64,000 nt of DNA from Eubacterium sp. Lineage in GTDB: Bacteria; Bacillota; Clostridia; Oscillospirales; Ruminococcaceae. How positions within the stretch are numbered: position 1 is the first letter of the stretch; each line of letters starts with the position of its first letter. Positions 33,328 to 43,300 of the stretch are shown here, one piece after another. Where the stretch lies: contig JAFLRX010000005.1 of NCBI GenBank assembly GCA_022511265.1, positions 36,235 through 100,234 on the forward strand. The letters are read 5' to 3'. A program made the position numbers and the translations under genes. The notes beneath the pieces were generated by a model. The model ran no database searches and had not been told where the DNA came from. It worked only from the letters and a program-made list of their open reading frames with translations.

Positions 33328-34946
33328 TGAAAAAAAGAGCACTATTACTTCTCACAACTATTTTTGCAATATCTCTGCTTTCCGCCTGCACCGAGGATGA
33401 CGGAAAGGGCTATATCTTTACCTATGACATCACCTACAACCCCGGCACGCTGGACCCGCAGTGCGCCGCCGACGATAATTCTTACCTGCTGATAAACTGC
33501 ATATTTGAGGGTCTGCTGAAGTGCGACGCTGCCGGCAATATAACAGGCGCGGGCGCAAAAAGCTGGGAGGTGTCTGACGACGGTCTTACATACACCTTTA
33601 AGCTGCGCAGCGACCGCTATTGGACCGACGTAAACGGTTTTTCCGAAAAATGCACCGCAGACGACTATGTGTTCGGCTTTACCCGTCTATTCCTACCGGA
33701 GACAAGGGCGCAGGCGGCGGAAAAGTTTTTCTGTATAGAAAACGCCGAGGCGCTGAACAAGGGACAGGTCACGGCGGAAGATTTAGGCGTGACCGCCGAG
33801 GACGAATATACCCTCACGATAAAGCTGCAATATGAAGAGCCGTTGCTGCCGATGCTGCTGACCACCGCGGCGGCGATGCCCTGCAACGAGAAGTATTTTC
33901 TCAAGGCGCAGGGCAAGTACGGACTGTCCGACGAGGCTACGCCGTCAAACGGCGCGTTTTATCTCACCGACTGGTACTATGACCCGTGGAGCAACAATGA
34001 CAACCATCTTGTGCTGCGGGCAAATCAAAAATACAGCGAGCAGACAGAGGTCACCGCGCTGGGACTGAATTTCTTTATCGTGCCGGAGGACAGCGTAACC
34101 GATGATTTTTATGCCGGTACAACAGACAGTCTCCCCGCGTCGGGTACACTGGCACAGACATTGTCGCGGGACGGCTTTGCATATGACGAATATAAGACCT
34201 CGGTGTACGGGCTGATGATGAACACCAAAAGCTCTGCGCTGAAAAACGACTTTCTACGCTATGCGCTGCTGTATGCCGCCGACACGAGCGAGGCGGTATT
34301 GCCGTTCGGCTTTTCACACGCAAGGGCGGCGGTCGCGCAATCGGTCGGGCTGGACGGGCTGAATTACCGTGAACACGCCGGGGACGAGCTGACGGTGCGC
34401 CCCGACAAGGTGCGTGCCGAGACGGCGTATCAGACCGCGCTGGAGCAGGTAGACCGCACGTTGTTTTCACAGATAAAGATAATAGCGGTAGAGGGTCGCG
34501 ACGAGGATATCGTACCTGCGGTGCAGACAATAATGCAGCAGTGGCAGGGAAAGCTGGGCTTTTACTGTGATATCGCGTTCCTTTCCCAAAGCGAGTATGA
34601 CGCCGCGATAGCAAGCGGGGATTATTCGATAGCGATAACCAAGCTAAGCGGAGAGTACAACCGCCCCGATTCCGCACTGGGGAAATTCGTCGCGGGCGGA
34701 GAGTACAGATATTCCGAAATGAGTGCGGAATACACCGACCTTATCCAAAGCAGCCGCACGTCAGATACCGCCGCCGAGAGCTTTGACGCGTGCATGCAGG
34801 CGGAACAGCTGCTGCTGAAGGACGGACGCTTTATCCCTATCGCGTATTGCTCGGAATACTTTTTCTACGCAGAGGGCTGCGAAAATATACAATACGACCC
34901 GTTTACCGGCAACATCGACTACAGCGGCGCGCTGTATTTTGATTGA
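33327..34946 (+). CDS. Extracellular solute-binding lipoprotein, peptide/nickel type (SBP family 5)
   Basis: A 539-residue lipoprotein: signal peptide with lipobox LSAC (Cys21), then an OppA/DppA-type fold. It carries the family segments PGTLDPQCAADDNSYLLINCIFEGLL, WEVSDDGLTYTFKLRSDRYWTD and FTRLFLP. The ATG overlaps the nrdG stop (TAATG), so the two are translated together. No permease or ATPase gene of an ABC importer is nearby, so it must share a transporter encoded elsewhere or act as a sensor. Confidence 0.88.
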   Translation: MKKRALLLLTTIFAISLLSACTEDDGKGYIFTYDITYNPGTLDPQCAADDNSYLLINCIFEGLLKCDAAGNITGAGAKSWEVSDDGLTYTFKLRSDRYWTDVNGFSEKCTADDYVFGFTRLFLPETRAQAAEKFFCIENAEALNKGQVTAEDLGVTAEDEYTLTIKLQYEEPLLPMLLTTAAAMPCNEKYFLKAQGKYGLSDEATPSNGAFYLTDWYYDPWSNNDNHLVLRANQKYSEQTEVTALGLNFFIVPEDSVTDDFYAGTTDSLPASGTLAQTLSRDGFAYDEYKTSVYGLMMNTKSSALKNDFLRYALLYAADTSEAVLPFGFSHARAAVAQSVGLDGLNYREHAGDELTVRPDKVRAETAYQTALEQVDRTLFSQIKIIAVEGRDEDIVPAVQTIMQQWQGKLGFYCDIAFLSQSEYDAAIASGDYSIAITKLSGEYNRPDSALGKFVAGGEYRYSEMSAEYTDLIQSSRTSDTAAESFDACMQAEQLLLKDGRFIPIAYCSEYFFYAEGCENIQYDPFTGNIDYSGALYFD

Positions 34947-34971
34947 CAACGCCGATAGGCTATGGTAAAAT
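34943..34971 (+). promoter_or_regulatory. Promoter of the GT2 gene
   Basis: TTGACA (34943-34948), 17-base spacer, TAAAAT (34966-34971). The -35 box covers the stop codon of the upstream gene. Confidence 0.75.
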
Positions 34972-34999
34972 ATAAAAAACGACAGAAAGGACGATGTGT

Positions 35000-35839
35000 A
35001 TGGAAAAAACAAAATTACAGCCCTACAGCGTCCTTATGTCCGTTTACGCGGGGGACGAAGAGGGCTTTCTGAGAGAATGTCTTGACAGCCTGATGCAGCA
35101 GACAGTACCCGCCGACGAGATAGTCTTGGTATGCGACGGACCGCTGAATGAAGAGCTGGACAAAGCAATATCTGATTATCAGCAAAAGTTGGGCGGTATG
35201 TTTAAGGTGCACCGCCTTGCGGAAAATATGGGCACCGCCTATGCCGCAAACTATGGGCTGGAGCGGTGCGAAAACGAGCTGATAATGAAAATGGACCCCG
35301 ACGACATCTGCCTGCCGGAGCGCGCGGAGCTACAGCTGACCTTTCTCGCAGAGCATCCGGGAATAGATATGGTGGGCGGGTATATAGAAGAATTTAAGAG
35401 CAGCACCAAAGAGCATATCGCTATCAGAAAGACGCCCGCCAGCGATATAGAGATACGCCGCTTTGCCAAGCGGCGCACCCCCTTCAACAATCAGACAATG
35501 ATATACAAAAAGTCGCTTGCCATGCAGATAGGCGGTTACAGCAACGACCTGCGCCGCTGCGAGGACTATGACTTTATGGTGCGTATGCTGATACACGGCG
35601 CAAAGGGCGCAAACCTGCCGCAGATATTGGTGCGGTATCGAGTAAATTACGCCAACCTCGCCCGCCGCCGCAACTTAAAAAACACCAAGAGCTTTATTGC
35701 GGTAAGGAAAAAGATACATCGGTTAGGTTATTCAAGCTTTTGGGATTATCTTGTCCCCTGTGTCGGACAGGTCATGCTGTTCATTACGCCGGGCGTATTT
35801 ACGGGGTATCTGTATAAGACGGTATTAAGAAAGAAGTAA
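35000..35839 (+). CDS. Family 2 glycosyltransferase
   Basis: A 279-residue GT-A fold transferase, cytoplasmic with a hydrophobic C-terminal segment (VPCVGQVMLFITPGVFTGYL) that may hold it to the membrane. Motifs: YSVLMSVYAGDEEGFLRECLDSL at the start, the metal/nucleotide-sugar DxD as MKMDPDD, and CEDYDFMVRML near the acceptor site. It would add a sugar to a surface glycan; donor and acceptor unknown. ATG 35000 is preferred over 34994 because AAAGGA at 34986-34991 is correctly spaced from it. Confidence 0.88.
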   Translation: MEKTKLQPYSVLMSVYAGDEEGFLRECLDSLMQQTVPADEIVLVCDGPLNEELDKAISDYQQKLGGMFKVHRLAENMGTAYAANYGLERCENELIMKMDPDDICLPERAELQLTFLAEHPGIDMVGGYIEEFKSSTKEHIAIRKTPASDIEIRRFAKRRTPFNNQTMIYKKSLAMQIGGYSNDLRRCEDYDFMVRMLIHGAKGANLPQILVRYRVNYANLARRRNLKNTKSFIAVRKKIHRLGYSSFWDYLVPCVGQVMLFITPGVFTGYLYKTVLRKK

Positions 35840-35871
35840 AACGGGCTGTTAGGAAAACAGTCCGTTTTTTA
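35838..35871 (+). terminator. Terminator of the GT2 gene
   Basis: The stem AAACGGGCTGTT / AACAGTCCGTTT, including one G-T pair, is followed by T6. Confidence 0.85.
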
Positions 35872-35893
35872 TCGGTAAATTTAACCGAAAGTC

Positions 35894-35922
35894 TTGCATT
35901 TCATTATATTTTGTTGTAAAAT
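35894..35922 (+). promoter_or_regulatory. Promoter of aldo/keto reductase copy 2
   Basis: TTGCAT (35894-35899), 17-base spacer, TAAAAT (35917-35922) in a strongly AT-rich stretch. Confidence 0.6.
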
Positions 35923-35980
35923 ATATATTAGATAATTTATTAAATAAATATCAAACAAATTATCATATGGAGGGGTAGGA

Positions 35981-37096
35981 ATGTCAGATTACTTCGGAAA
36001 AGAAGTACCCAAGCTGGGCTTTGGGCTTATGCGGCTGCCGAGAAAGGGGCTGCGTATCGACGTCGAGCAGGTCAGCAAAATGGTGGATATGTTTATGGAA
36101 GCGGGGTTTACCTACTATGACACCGCGTTTATTTATCCCGGCTCTGAGGCTGCGGTAAAAAAGGCGCTGATAGACCGCTATCCGCGTGAGTCGTTCACGC
36201 TGTGCACCAAGCTTAACGCGTTGGTCGCGATAAACGAAAAGGCGGCGCACAAGCAGTTTTACACCAGCCTTAACCGCACAGGTGCGCAGTACTTTGACTA
36301 TTATCTGCTGCACGCGCTGATGGAGAGCAACTATACAAGATACGACAAGCTGCATCTTTGGGATTTTGTGAAAGAGCAGAAAGCAAAAGGACTGATAAAG
36401 CACTTCGGCTTTTCCTTTCACGCGTCGCCGCAGCTGCTGGATAAGCTGCTGACCGAGCACCCGGAGGTGGACTTTGTCCAGCTGCAGATAAACTATGCCG
36501 ACTGGGAGAATAAATCGGTCGCTTCACGCGCGAATTACGAGATCGCGAGAAAGCACGGCAAATCCATCGTGGTGATGGAGCCTGTCAAGGGCGGCTCGCT
36601 GGCAAACCCGCCAAACGAGGCGAAAAAACTGTTCAAAGAATATCATCCCGATATGTCCTACGCGTCATGGGCAATACGCTTTGTCGCGTCGCTTGACGGT
36701 ATCATCACGGTGCTGTCGGGTATGTCCAACACCGCGCAGATGGAGGATAATATTTCTTATATGAAAAACTTCCAGCCGCTGAACGATGAAGAACAGCAGA
36801 TAATCCATCAGGCGCAGCGCATTATCGGAAAATCCTCTACCATCCCCTGCACCGCTTGCCGCTATTGCACCGATGGCTGCCCCAAGCAGATACCGATACC
36901 GGATATCTTCTATGCCGCTAACAAGCAGCTGGGCAACGGACAGGCGGAAGAAGCGGTCAGCGAATACATAAAGGCAGTCTCCGCCGGACACCGCGCATCC
37001 GACTGCATCGGCTGCAAGCAATGTGAGAAGGCATGCCCGCAGCAGCTGCCGATAACCGAGCATCTGAAAAAGTGTGCCGAAATGCTGGAAAAATAA
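35981..37096 (+). CDS. Aldo/keto reductase fused to a two-cluster ferredoxin domain (copy 2)
   Basis: A 371-residue paralogue of the gene at 22087, with very similar wording throughout (VPKLGFGLMRLP, VSKMVDMFMEAGFTYYDTA, DFVQLQINYADWEN, VVMEPVKGGSLA). Cluster motifs are CTACRYCTDGCP and CIGCKQCEKACP. GGAGGGG precedes the ATG. The last codons and stop lie inside the left arm of the long palindrome that follows. Confidence 0.9.
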   Translation: MSDYFGKEVPKLGFGLMRLPRKGLRIDVEQVSKMVDMFMEAGFTYYDTAFIYPGSEAAVKKALIDRYPRESFTLCTKLNALVAINEKAAHKQFYTSLNRTGAQYFDYYLLHALMESNYTRYDKLHLWDFVKEQKAKGLIKHFGFSFHASPQLLDKLLTEHPEVDFVQLQINYADWENKSVASRANYEIARKHGKSIVVMEPVKGGSLANPPNEAKKLFKEYHPDMSYASWAIRFVASLDGIITVLSGMSNTAQMEDNISYMKNFQPLNDEEQQIIHQAQRIIGKSSTIPCTACRYCTDGCPKQIPIPDIFYAANKQLGNGQAEEAVSEYIKAVSAGHRASDCIGCKQCEKACPQQLPITEHLKKCAEMLEK

Positions 37097-37373
37097 ATAA
37101 CGCCCATAAGTAATGGCGTGTATTCATACAGAAGTTTATAGTTATATCGGGGGAAACCTTTCTGTAGAAAGGTTTCCCCCGTACCCCTTTCCAAAGACTT
37201 TTATTATGATTTTTCCCCTGATAGGGTATTACCCTATCAGGGGAAAAATAAAACATAAAGTTTTCGGGAAAAAGTATGAGGGAGACCCTTTTACAAAAGG
37301 GTCTCCCTCAATAATAGTTATAAATTTTCTATACGGGTATCGCCATTACTCGTGGGCGTTATTTATTTTTTCC
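37087..37373. repeat. 287-base imperfect palindrome between convergent genes
   Basis: The two ends read alike on opposite strands (GGAAAAATAAATAACGCCCA at left, its near-copy reversed at 37353-37373). Three internal hairpins are placed symmetrically: 37149-37180 (GGGGGAAACC..GGTTTCCCCC), 37210-37248 at the centre (TTTTTCCCCTGATAGGG..), and 37277-37310 (TGAGGGAGACCC..GGGTCTCCCTCA). Their midpoints are equidistant from 37229-37230, so the outer two are mirror copies. The stop codons of both neighbouring genes lie inside the arms. It must work as a bidirectional terminator and may be a MITE-like or REP-like repeat; no transposase is present. Confidence 0.75.
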
Positions 37374-40300
37374 GGCGATAAGCTTTTTACCGGAGATGAA
37401 TGCCGCCAGCATTACAGCCAGTGCCGAAAGCATGACAGCCGCCATTTGGTCGGCGCGAGTATTCACGCCTGTTTCGGGCGGGGTCTCATCATCGCGGTCA
37501 TTATCATGTCCGCCGCCTGCTACCGAGCTGTTGGTCTCATCTGCGGTGTTGGTTATTGTCCACACGTTGCCGCTGTTAGCGACCGTCGCCTCATAGCCGT
37601 CGGGTACGTTTACTTCATCGACTGTCCAGTCGTGCGCCTTTTCAAGTCCGCTCCAAGTATAGGACCAGCCGTTATTCTCGTTAAGCGTAATAACATCACC
37701 GTACGCCTTGCCGTCCTGATACAGCTGTACAGTTACCGACGTGGGTCTATCCGCGCTGTTGTCGTCATCCCAAACCTTGTTGACCGTAACATCGATAAGC
37801 TCGAGTACAGGCTCAGGCTCGGGTGTCGGCTCTTCGTCCTTTATGTTGGTTATCGTCCAGTCGTTACCGTCATTGGAAACCGATACATGATAGCCGTCGG
37901 GTACGTTTACTTCATCGACCGTCCAGTCGTGCGCCTTTTCAAGCTCACTCCAAATGTGCGACCAGCCGTTTTCCTTGTTCAGCGTAACGGCATCGCCGTA
38001 CGCCTTGCCGTCCCGATACAGCTGTACAGTAACCGACTCGGGTCTGTCTGCGCTGTTATCGTCGTCCCAAACCTTGTTGACCGTAACGTCGATTAGCTCG
38101 GGTGCGGGCTCGGGGGTGTAAGGCACTTTGTCCTTTGTATTGATTATCGTCCACGCATTGCCGTCGTTGGAAACCGACACATGATAGCCGTCGGGTACGT
38201 TTACTTCATCGACCGTCCAGTCGTGTGCCTTTTCAAGCTCACTCCAAATGTGCGACCAGCCGTTATCCTTATTCAAGGTAACGGTATCGCCGTACGCCTT
38301 ACCGTCCTGATAAAGCTGTACAGTAACCGAATCAGGTCTGTCTACGCTGTTGTCGTCCTCCCAAACCTTGTTGACCGTAACGTCGATAAGCTCAGGCTCG
38401 GGTATGTCAGGCTCTTCGTCCTTTATGTTGGTTATTGTCCAGTCGTTACCTGTATGGTCTTTTGTCTTGCGATAGCCTGCGGGTACTTCTACCTCGTCAA
38501 CCGTCCAGTTGTGGTTTTCGTCAAGATTGTTCCAGACATATTTCCATTCGTTGCTCTCGTCCAGTGTAACAGGTTCGCCGTATTCTACGCCGTCCTGATA
38601 CAGCTGCACAGATACCGATGTGGGATGGTCTGTTCCGCCAACCCAAATCTTTTCTACAGATACATCGGTCAGCTTTATGTTGGTGACAGTCCAATCGTTA
38701 CCTGTATGGTCCTTCGTCTTGCGATAGCCTGTAGGTGTCTCTACCTCGTCAACCGTCCAGTTATGGTTTTCGTCAAGCTTGTTCCATACGTGTTTCCATT
38801 CGTTGCTCTCGTCCAGTGTAACGGGTGCGCCGTATTCTACACCATCCTGATACAGCTGTACCGATACCGATGCGGGGTGGTCTGTTCCGCCAACCCAAAC
38901 CTTTTCTACAGAGACATCGGTCTGCTTTATGTTGGTGATAGTCCAGTCGTTGCCGATATGGTCCTTCGTCTTGCGATAGCCTGTAGGTACTTCTACCTCG
39001 TCAACCGTCCAGTTGTGATTCTCGTCAAGGTTGTTCCATACGTGCTTCCACTTGTTGCTATCGTCCAGTGTAACGGGTGCGCCGTACTCTGCGCCGTCCT
39101 GATACAGCTGCACAGATACCGATTCGGGGTGGTCTGTTCCGCCTACCCAAGCCTTTTCTACAGATACATCAGTCAGCTTTATGTTGGTTATTGTCCAGTT
39201 GTTGCCGATATGGTCTTTCGTCTTGCGATAGCCTGCGGGTACTTCTACCTCGTCAACCGTCCAGTTGTGGTTTTCGTCAAGCTTGTTCCATACGTGTTTC
39301 CATTCGTTGCTCTCATCAAGTGTAACGGGTTCGCCGTACTCTACGCCGTCCTGATACAGCTGTACCGAAACCGATGTGGGATGGTCTGTTCCGCCTACCC
39401 AAACCTTTTCTACAGATACATCGGTCTGCTTTATGTTGGTGACAGTCCAGTCGTTGCCGATATGGTCTATCGACATACGGTAGCCTGTCGGTATACGTAT
39501 TTCTTTTACCGTCCAAACGTGATCCTTTTCAAGACCCGTCCATGTATGCGACCAGTTGTTTGCTTCACTGAGGGCTACAAACTCGCCGTTTTCATAGCCG
39601 TCACAATAAAGCTGTACATATACTTCATTCGGGTGATTTGTGCCGTCTTTGCCGACCCAAGCCTTGCTGACCGATACGTCGACAAGCTTTATGTTGGTGA
39701 TAGTCCAGTCGTTGCCGGTATGGCCTTTCTCCTTGCGGTAGCCTGTGGGTACAGCTACCTCGTCAACCGTCCAGTCGTGATCTTCGTCAAGGTTGTTCCA
39801 AGTGTGTTTCCACTGATTAGATGCGTTCAATGTCTCGGGACTGCCGTACTCTACGCCGTCCTTATACAGCTGTACAGAAACGGATGCGGGTCTGTCTGCG
39901 CTGTTGTCATCGTCCCAAATCTTTTCTACAGATACTTCTGTCTGCTTTATGTTGGTGATAGTCCAGTTGTTGCCGATATGGTCTTTCGTCTTGCGATAGC
40001 CTGCAGGCGTTTCTACCTCGTCAACAGTCCAATCGTAGTCTTCGTCCAGATTGTTCCAGGTATATTTCCACTCGTTACTCTCATCAAGTGTTACGGGTGC
40101 GCCGTACGCTGTGCCGTTCTGATACAGCTGTACCGATACCGATGTGGGATGACCTGTTCTTTCCTCCCAAACCTTTTCTACAGAGACATCGGTCAGCTTG
40201 ATATTTTTGACTGTCCAGTCATTGTCGGTATGGTCGTAGTCTACGCGATAGCCTGCGGGTACTCCTACCTCTTCAACGCGCCATTCGTGCTGTTCCTGTA

Positions 40301-43300
40301 ACTCGGTCCATATATACGTCCACTCGCAGCTCCAGTTATTCTCCTCGTCCAATGTAACGGTCTCGTAGGGCACATTGTCCTTGTATATCTGTACCGTTAC
40401 CGACTCGGGATGATTTGCCGTGTCTCTGCCGAGCCATGTCTTGTTTATAGTTATGGTGTCGCCGTTTCTTGTATTGGTAAAGCTTGCAGCGGCGGGCTTG
40501 GTCTCGTCGGATTTCTTTGCGGGTATCTTGCCCTCAGCCCCGACAGAATTTGTTATATAGCCGCCTTGGTTCGCCTCCGTCTCGGTTACCGTGTATTTTA
40601 CACCGGCAGGCAGATTTTCCGCGGTCAAGCTATCTCCGCCCGTCAGAGTGAAAGTAGCTACGCCGCTGTTAAACGTCATATCGCCGTAGGTGCCGTTTAT
40701 GGATTTGTCATTCAGCGTTACGGTAAAGTTAAACACCTTATCGGTATCGCCCTTATTGCCTTCTACAGTCTTGCTTACCTCAAGATCGCCGTAGTAAGGC
40801 TTATTTGTAACAACAAAGTCGCCGCCGTTCTCCTCATACTCACATGTAAACGGAGCGTTCTCACTGTCACCCGGTAAAACGCACTCTGCATCGGCATACA
40901 TGGTCTCCATTACATCATCAATAATATCGTCAATGATGTCCTTATAGTCGGCATAGTCTTGGTCAAGTGACGCCCATACGTGTCTGCCGTCGTTATAGAT
41001 CGCCTCCTCCAGCATGATCGCCGTGCTGTTTTCGTCCAGCACCTCAAAACGGGTCTCGCCTATCCATTCGCTGTCAACCATCATCGGGTTATGTATCTTG
41101 TTTATTGTTTGAGTGCCGTCACCGTTATCGGTAATGGTAATTATCCAAATGTTAAGCTGCGCAAGATTGATGGGATAACCGTTGTCATTCTTATCAAGAT
41201 CTTCCCACTTTTTCTCTACGCAAAACTCTGACGGCTTGATCTCGTCCCATTCCCACGACGGTTTATAGGTCTCTCCGCCGATAAAGACACTGCCGTTGGT
41301 ACCGATACCGCCGCCGCTGCCGTTGTTGGAGATGTTGTTTGATATTATTACCGACATTCCGTCTACGGTTTCGGGGTTCGGGTCTGCCTCGGTGTATACC
41401 ACCTTTCCGGTCATGCTGTCAAGATAGTCCTCAGATACATAGTCGCCGCGCTTAAAGCCGTTGGCTTCGACAGCAGCCTTCCAATGATAAGGTGTGCCGT
41501 CAACCATATACTGGGTGAAATAGTCTCTTGTCTGCTGTTTTTTATGGTCTAAATCGGTATCCTCAAACAGGTCTACCCTCGTATCGCTGGTAACTGTTGA
41601 GATATCGCAAAGAATATATTCTTCGGTCTCATCTATAGTGCAGTAAGCGTAGTTGTGATATATCACGCTGCCGTATGTCATGTTGACAACAGAACCTGAG
41701 GTATAGCAGCCCGCAATTCCTCCGCCGAAATGTTTAGCGTAGTTTTCTGTGATAAGCACGTTTTTGAGCCACAGCTCGCCGTCTCTGACGCCCGCTTTAC
41801 CGCCGTTTACGTATATCGCGCCGCCGCCGAAGTGATTGTCGTAGCACTCGTTTTCACTGAATACGCCCTTGGTGACGTCCGCTCTGTAGGTGGACTGAAC
41901 AAACAGTCCGCCGCCGTTGCCTTTAGCTACATTGCCGATGAACGAACCGTCAGACATAACAAATGCAGGTATGTTGGTATTTGATCTTATATCTTCGGAA
42001 TAACCGCCCGTGCCGACTGCGACACCGCCGCCGTCCGAAGCCTCGTTATAAGCAAATGTTCCGCCGCTCAAATTCATTACGGCGTTGTCTCCGGTGAGAC
42101 AGATACCGCCGCCGCTGGCGGAATACAAGTCAAAGCCTGTTCCGGCAACATTGTTGGTGATAAGTCCTCCGGACATTTGTATGCTGCCGTCATCGCAGTA
42201 GATACCTCCGCCCAATCTTGCCGTGCAGTTTTGGATAGTGCTGTCCGGGAGTATATTGACGGTTCCTCCCTCGACATAAACCGCGCCGCCGCAGAAGTTG
42301 GAAAGTATTCTGGTATCCGGGTCTTCTTCCGTACCGTCAAGATAATTCACACTGACATCATTGTTCTGAAGCACCGAGTTCTCGCCGAGGGTGAGTTCAC
42401 CGTCCGGTTCTACCGTGATCATACTGCCCGCTCTGTAATAGGGCGAATTGCTGCTGCCGCTTTCTCCGTCAATAGTTATATTTTTCAGAGTAAGCGAAGC
42501 ACCGCCTGCAATATTTATCATATGCGCTCTCCGGAGATCTATCTGACCGTCGTCATTTGTGGGAGCGCCATCCTTTGAAGAGCGCACGATAGTGATCTTC
42601 TTATTTCCGCCATCCCATTCTACGCCGCTGTCTTCTATTGTTACAGTATCAAGAATGTATATTGTGTACTCCTCGCCGGCAGGCTTTCCGCGCAGTCTGG
42701 CAATAGCCTCTTCCACCGTGAGGATCGGATCGTCGGAAGTACCGTCTGCTATCGCATCAGTTCCGCCGCTGCTGACATACAGAGCATTCTTGATAGAAGC
42801 ATTGACAGCTATGATATCACCGTCATCATTTAATCTTATCTTTACACGCGGATTTGTCAGAGCGACAGACAACTGCGCAAGTTCAAGCTTTGCGCCGTTT
42901 TTAATTATCGTATAGGAAATATCCTCGTTGCCGTAGTTATTGTCGTTGAGGGCCGCTGCACGCACCTCGTCCAACTCAACGCTTATGGTGCTGCCGCTTG
43001 CGAAATCATCACCGAGCGTGATAACGGCATCCTCGTCTTCCAGCTTTATTTCAAATTTATTGTCAGTTTCTGTGTTGAGGGTAAGGTCGCTGTTGTTTTG
43101 AATCTTAATCAGTCCGCTGAGCACACCCTCTCCCTGCAGTGTGAGACTGCCCTCCTCGGTGACCACAAACAGCGTATCGCCGGTTGCGCTCAGAGTGAGC
43201 TTATTCAGGTCAAGGATCACCGGGACATCAATGTTCACCGTTGCGGCAGAAAAAGAGAAGATGCCCTCTACGAAGTTATCTAAACCGGGGAGCAGCTTGA

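Noticed and set aside
38181..40301. A 706-residue open frame on the plus strand (and another at 37113-38096) rich in Tyr, Val and Cys
   Set aside because: It lies wholly opposite the Cna_B repeats of the giant adhesin and repeats with the same period. It has no ribosome site and no family resemblance; a repetitive gene with biased codons leaves such antisense frames open.
37530..40480. Tandem repeats as a possible satellite or CRISPR
   Set aside because: The units are in-frame Cna_B domains of about 250 bases.
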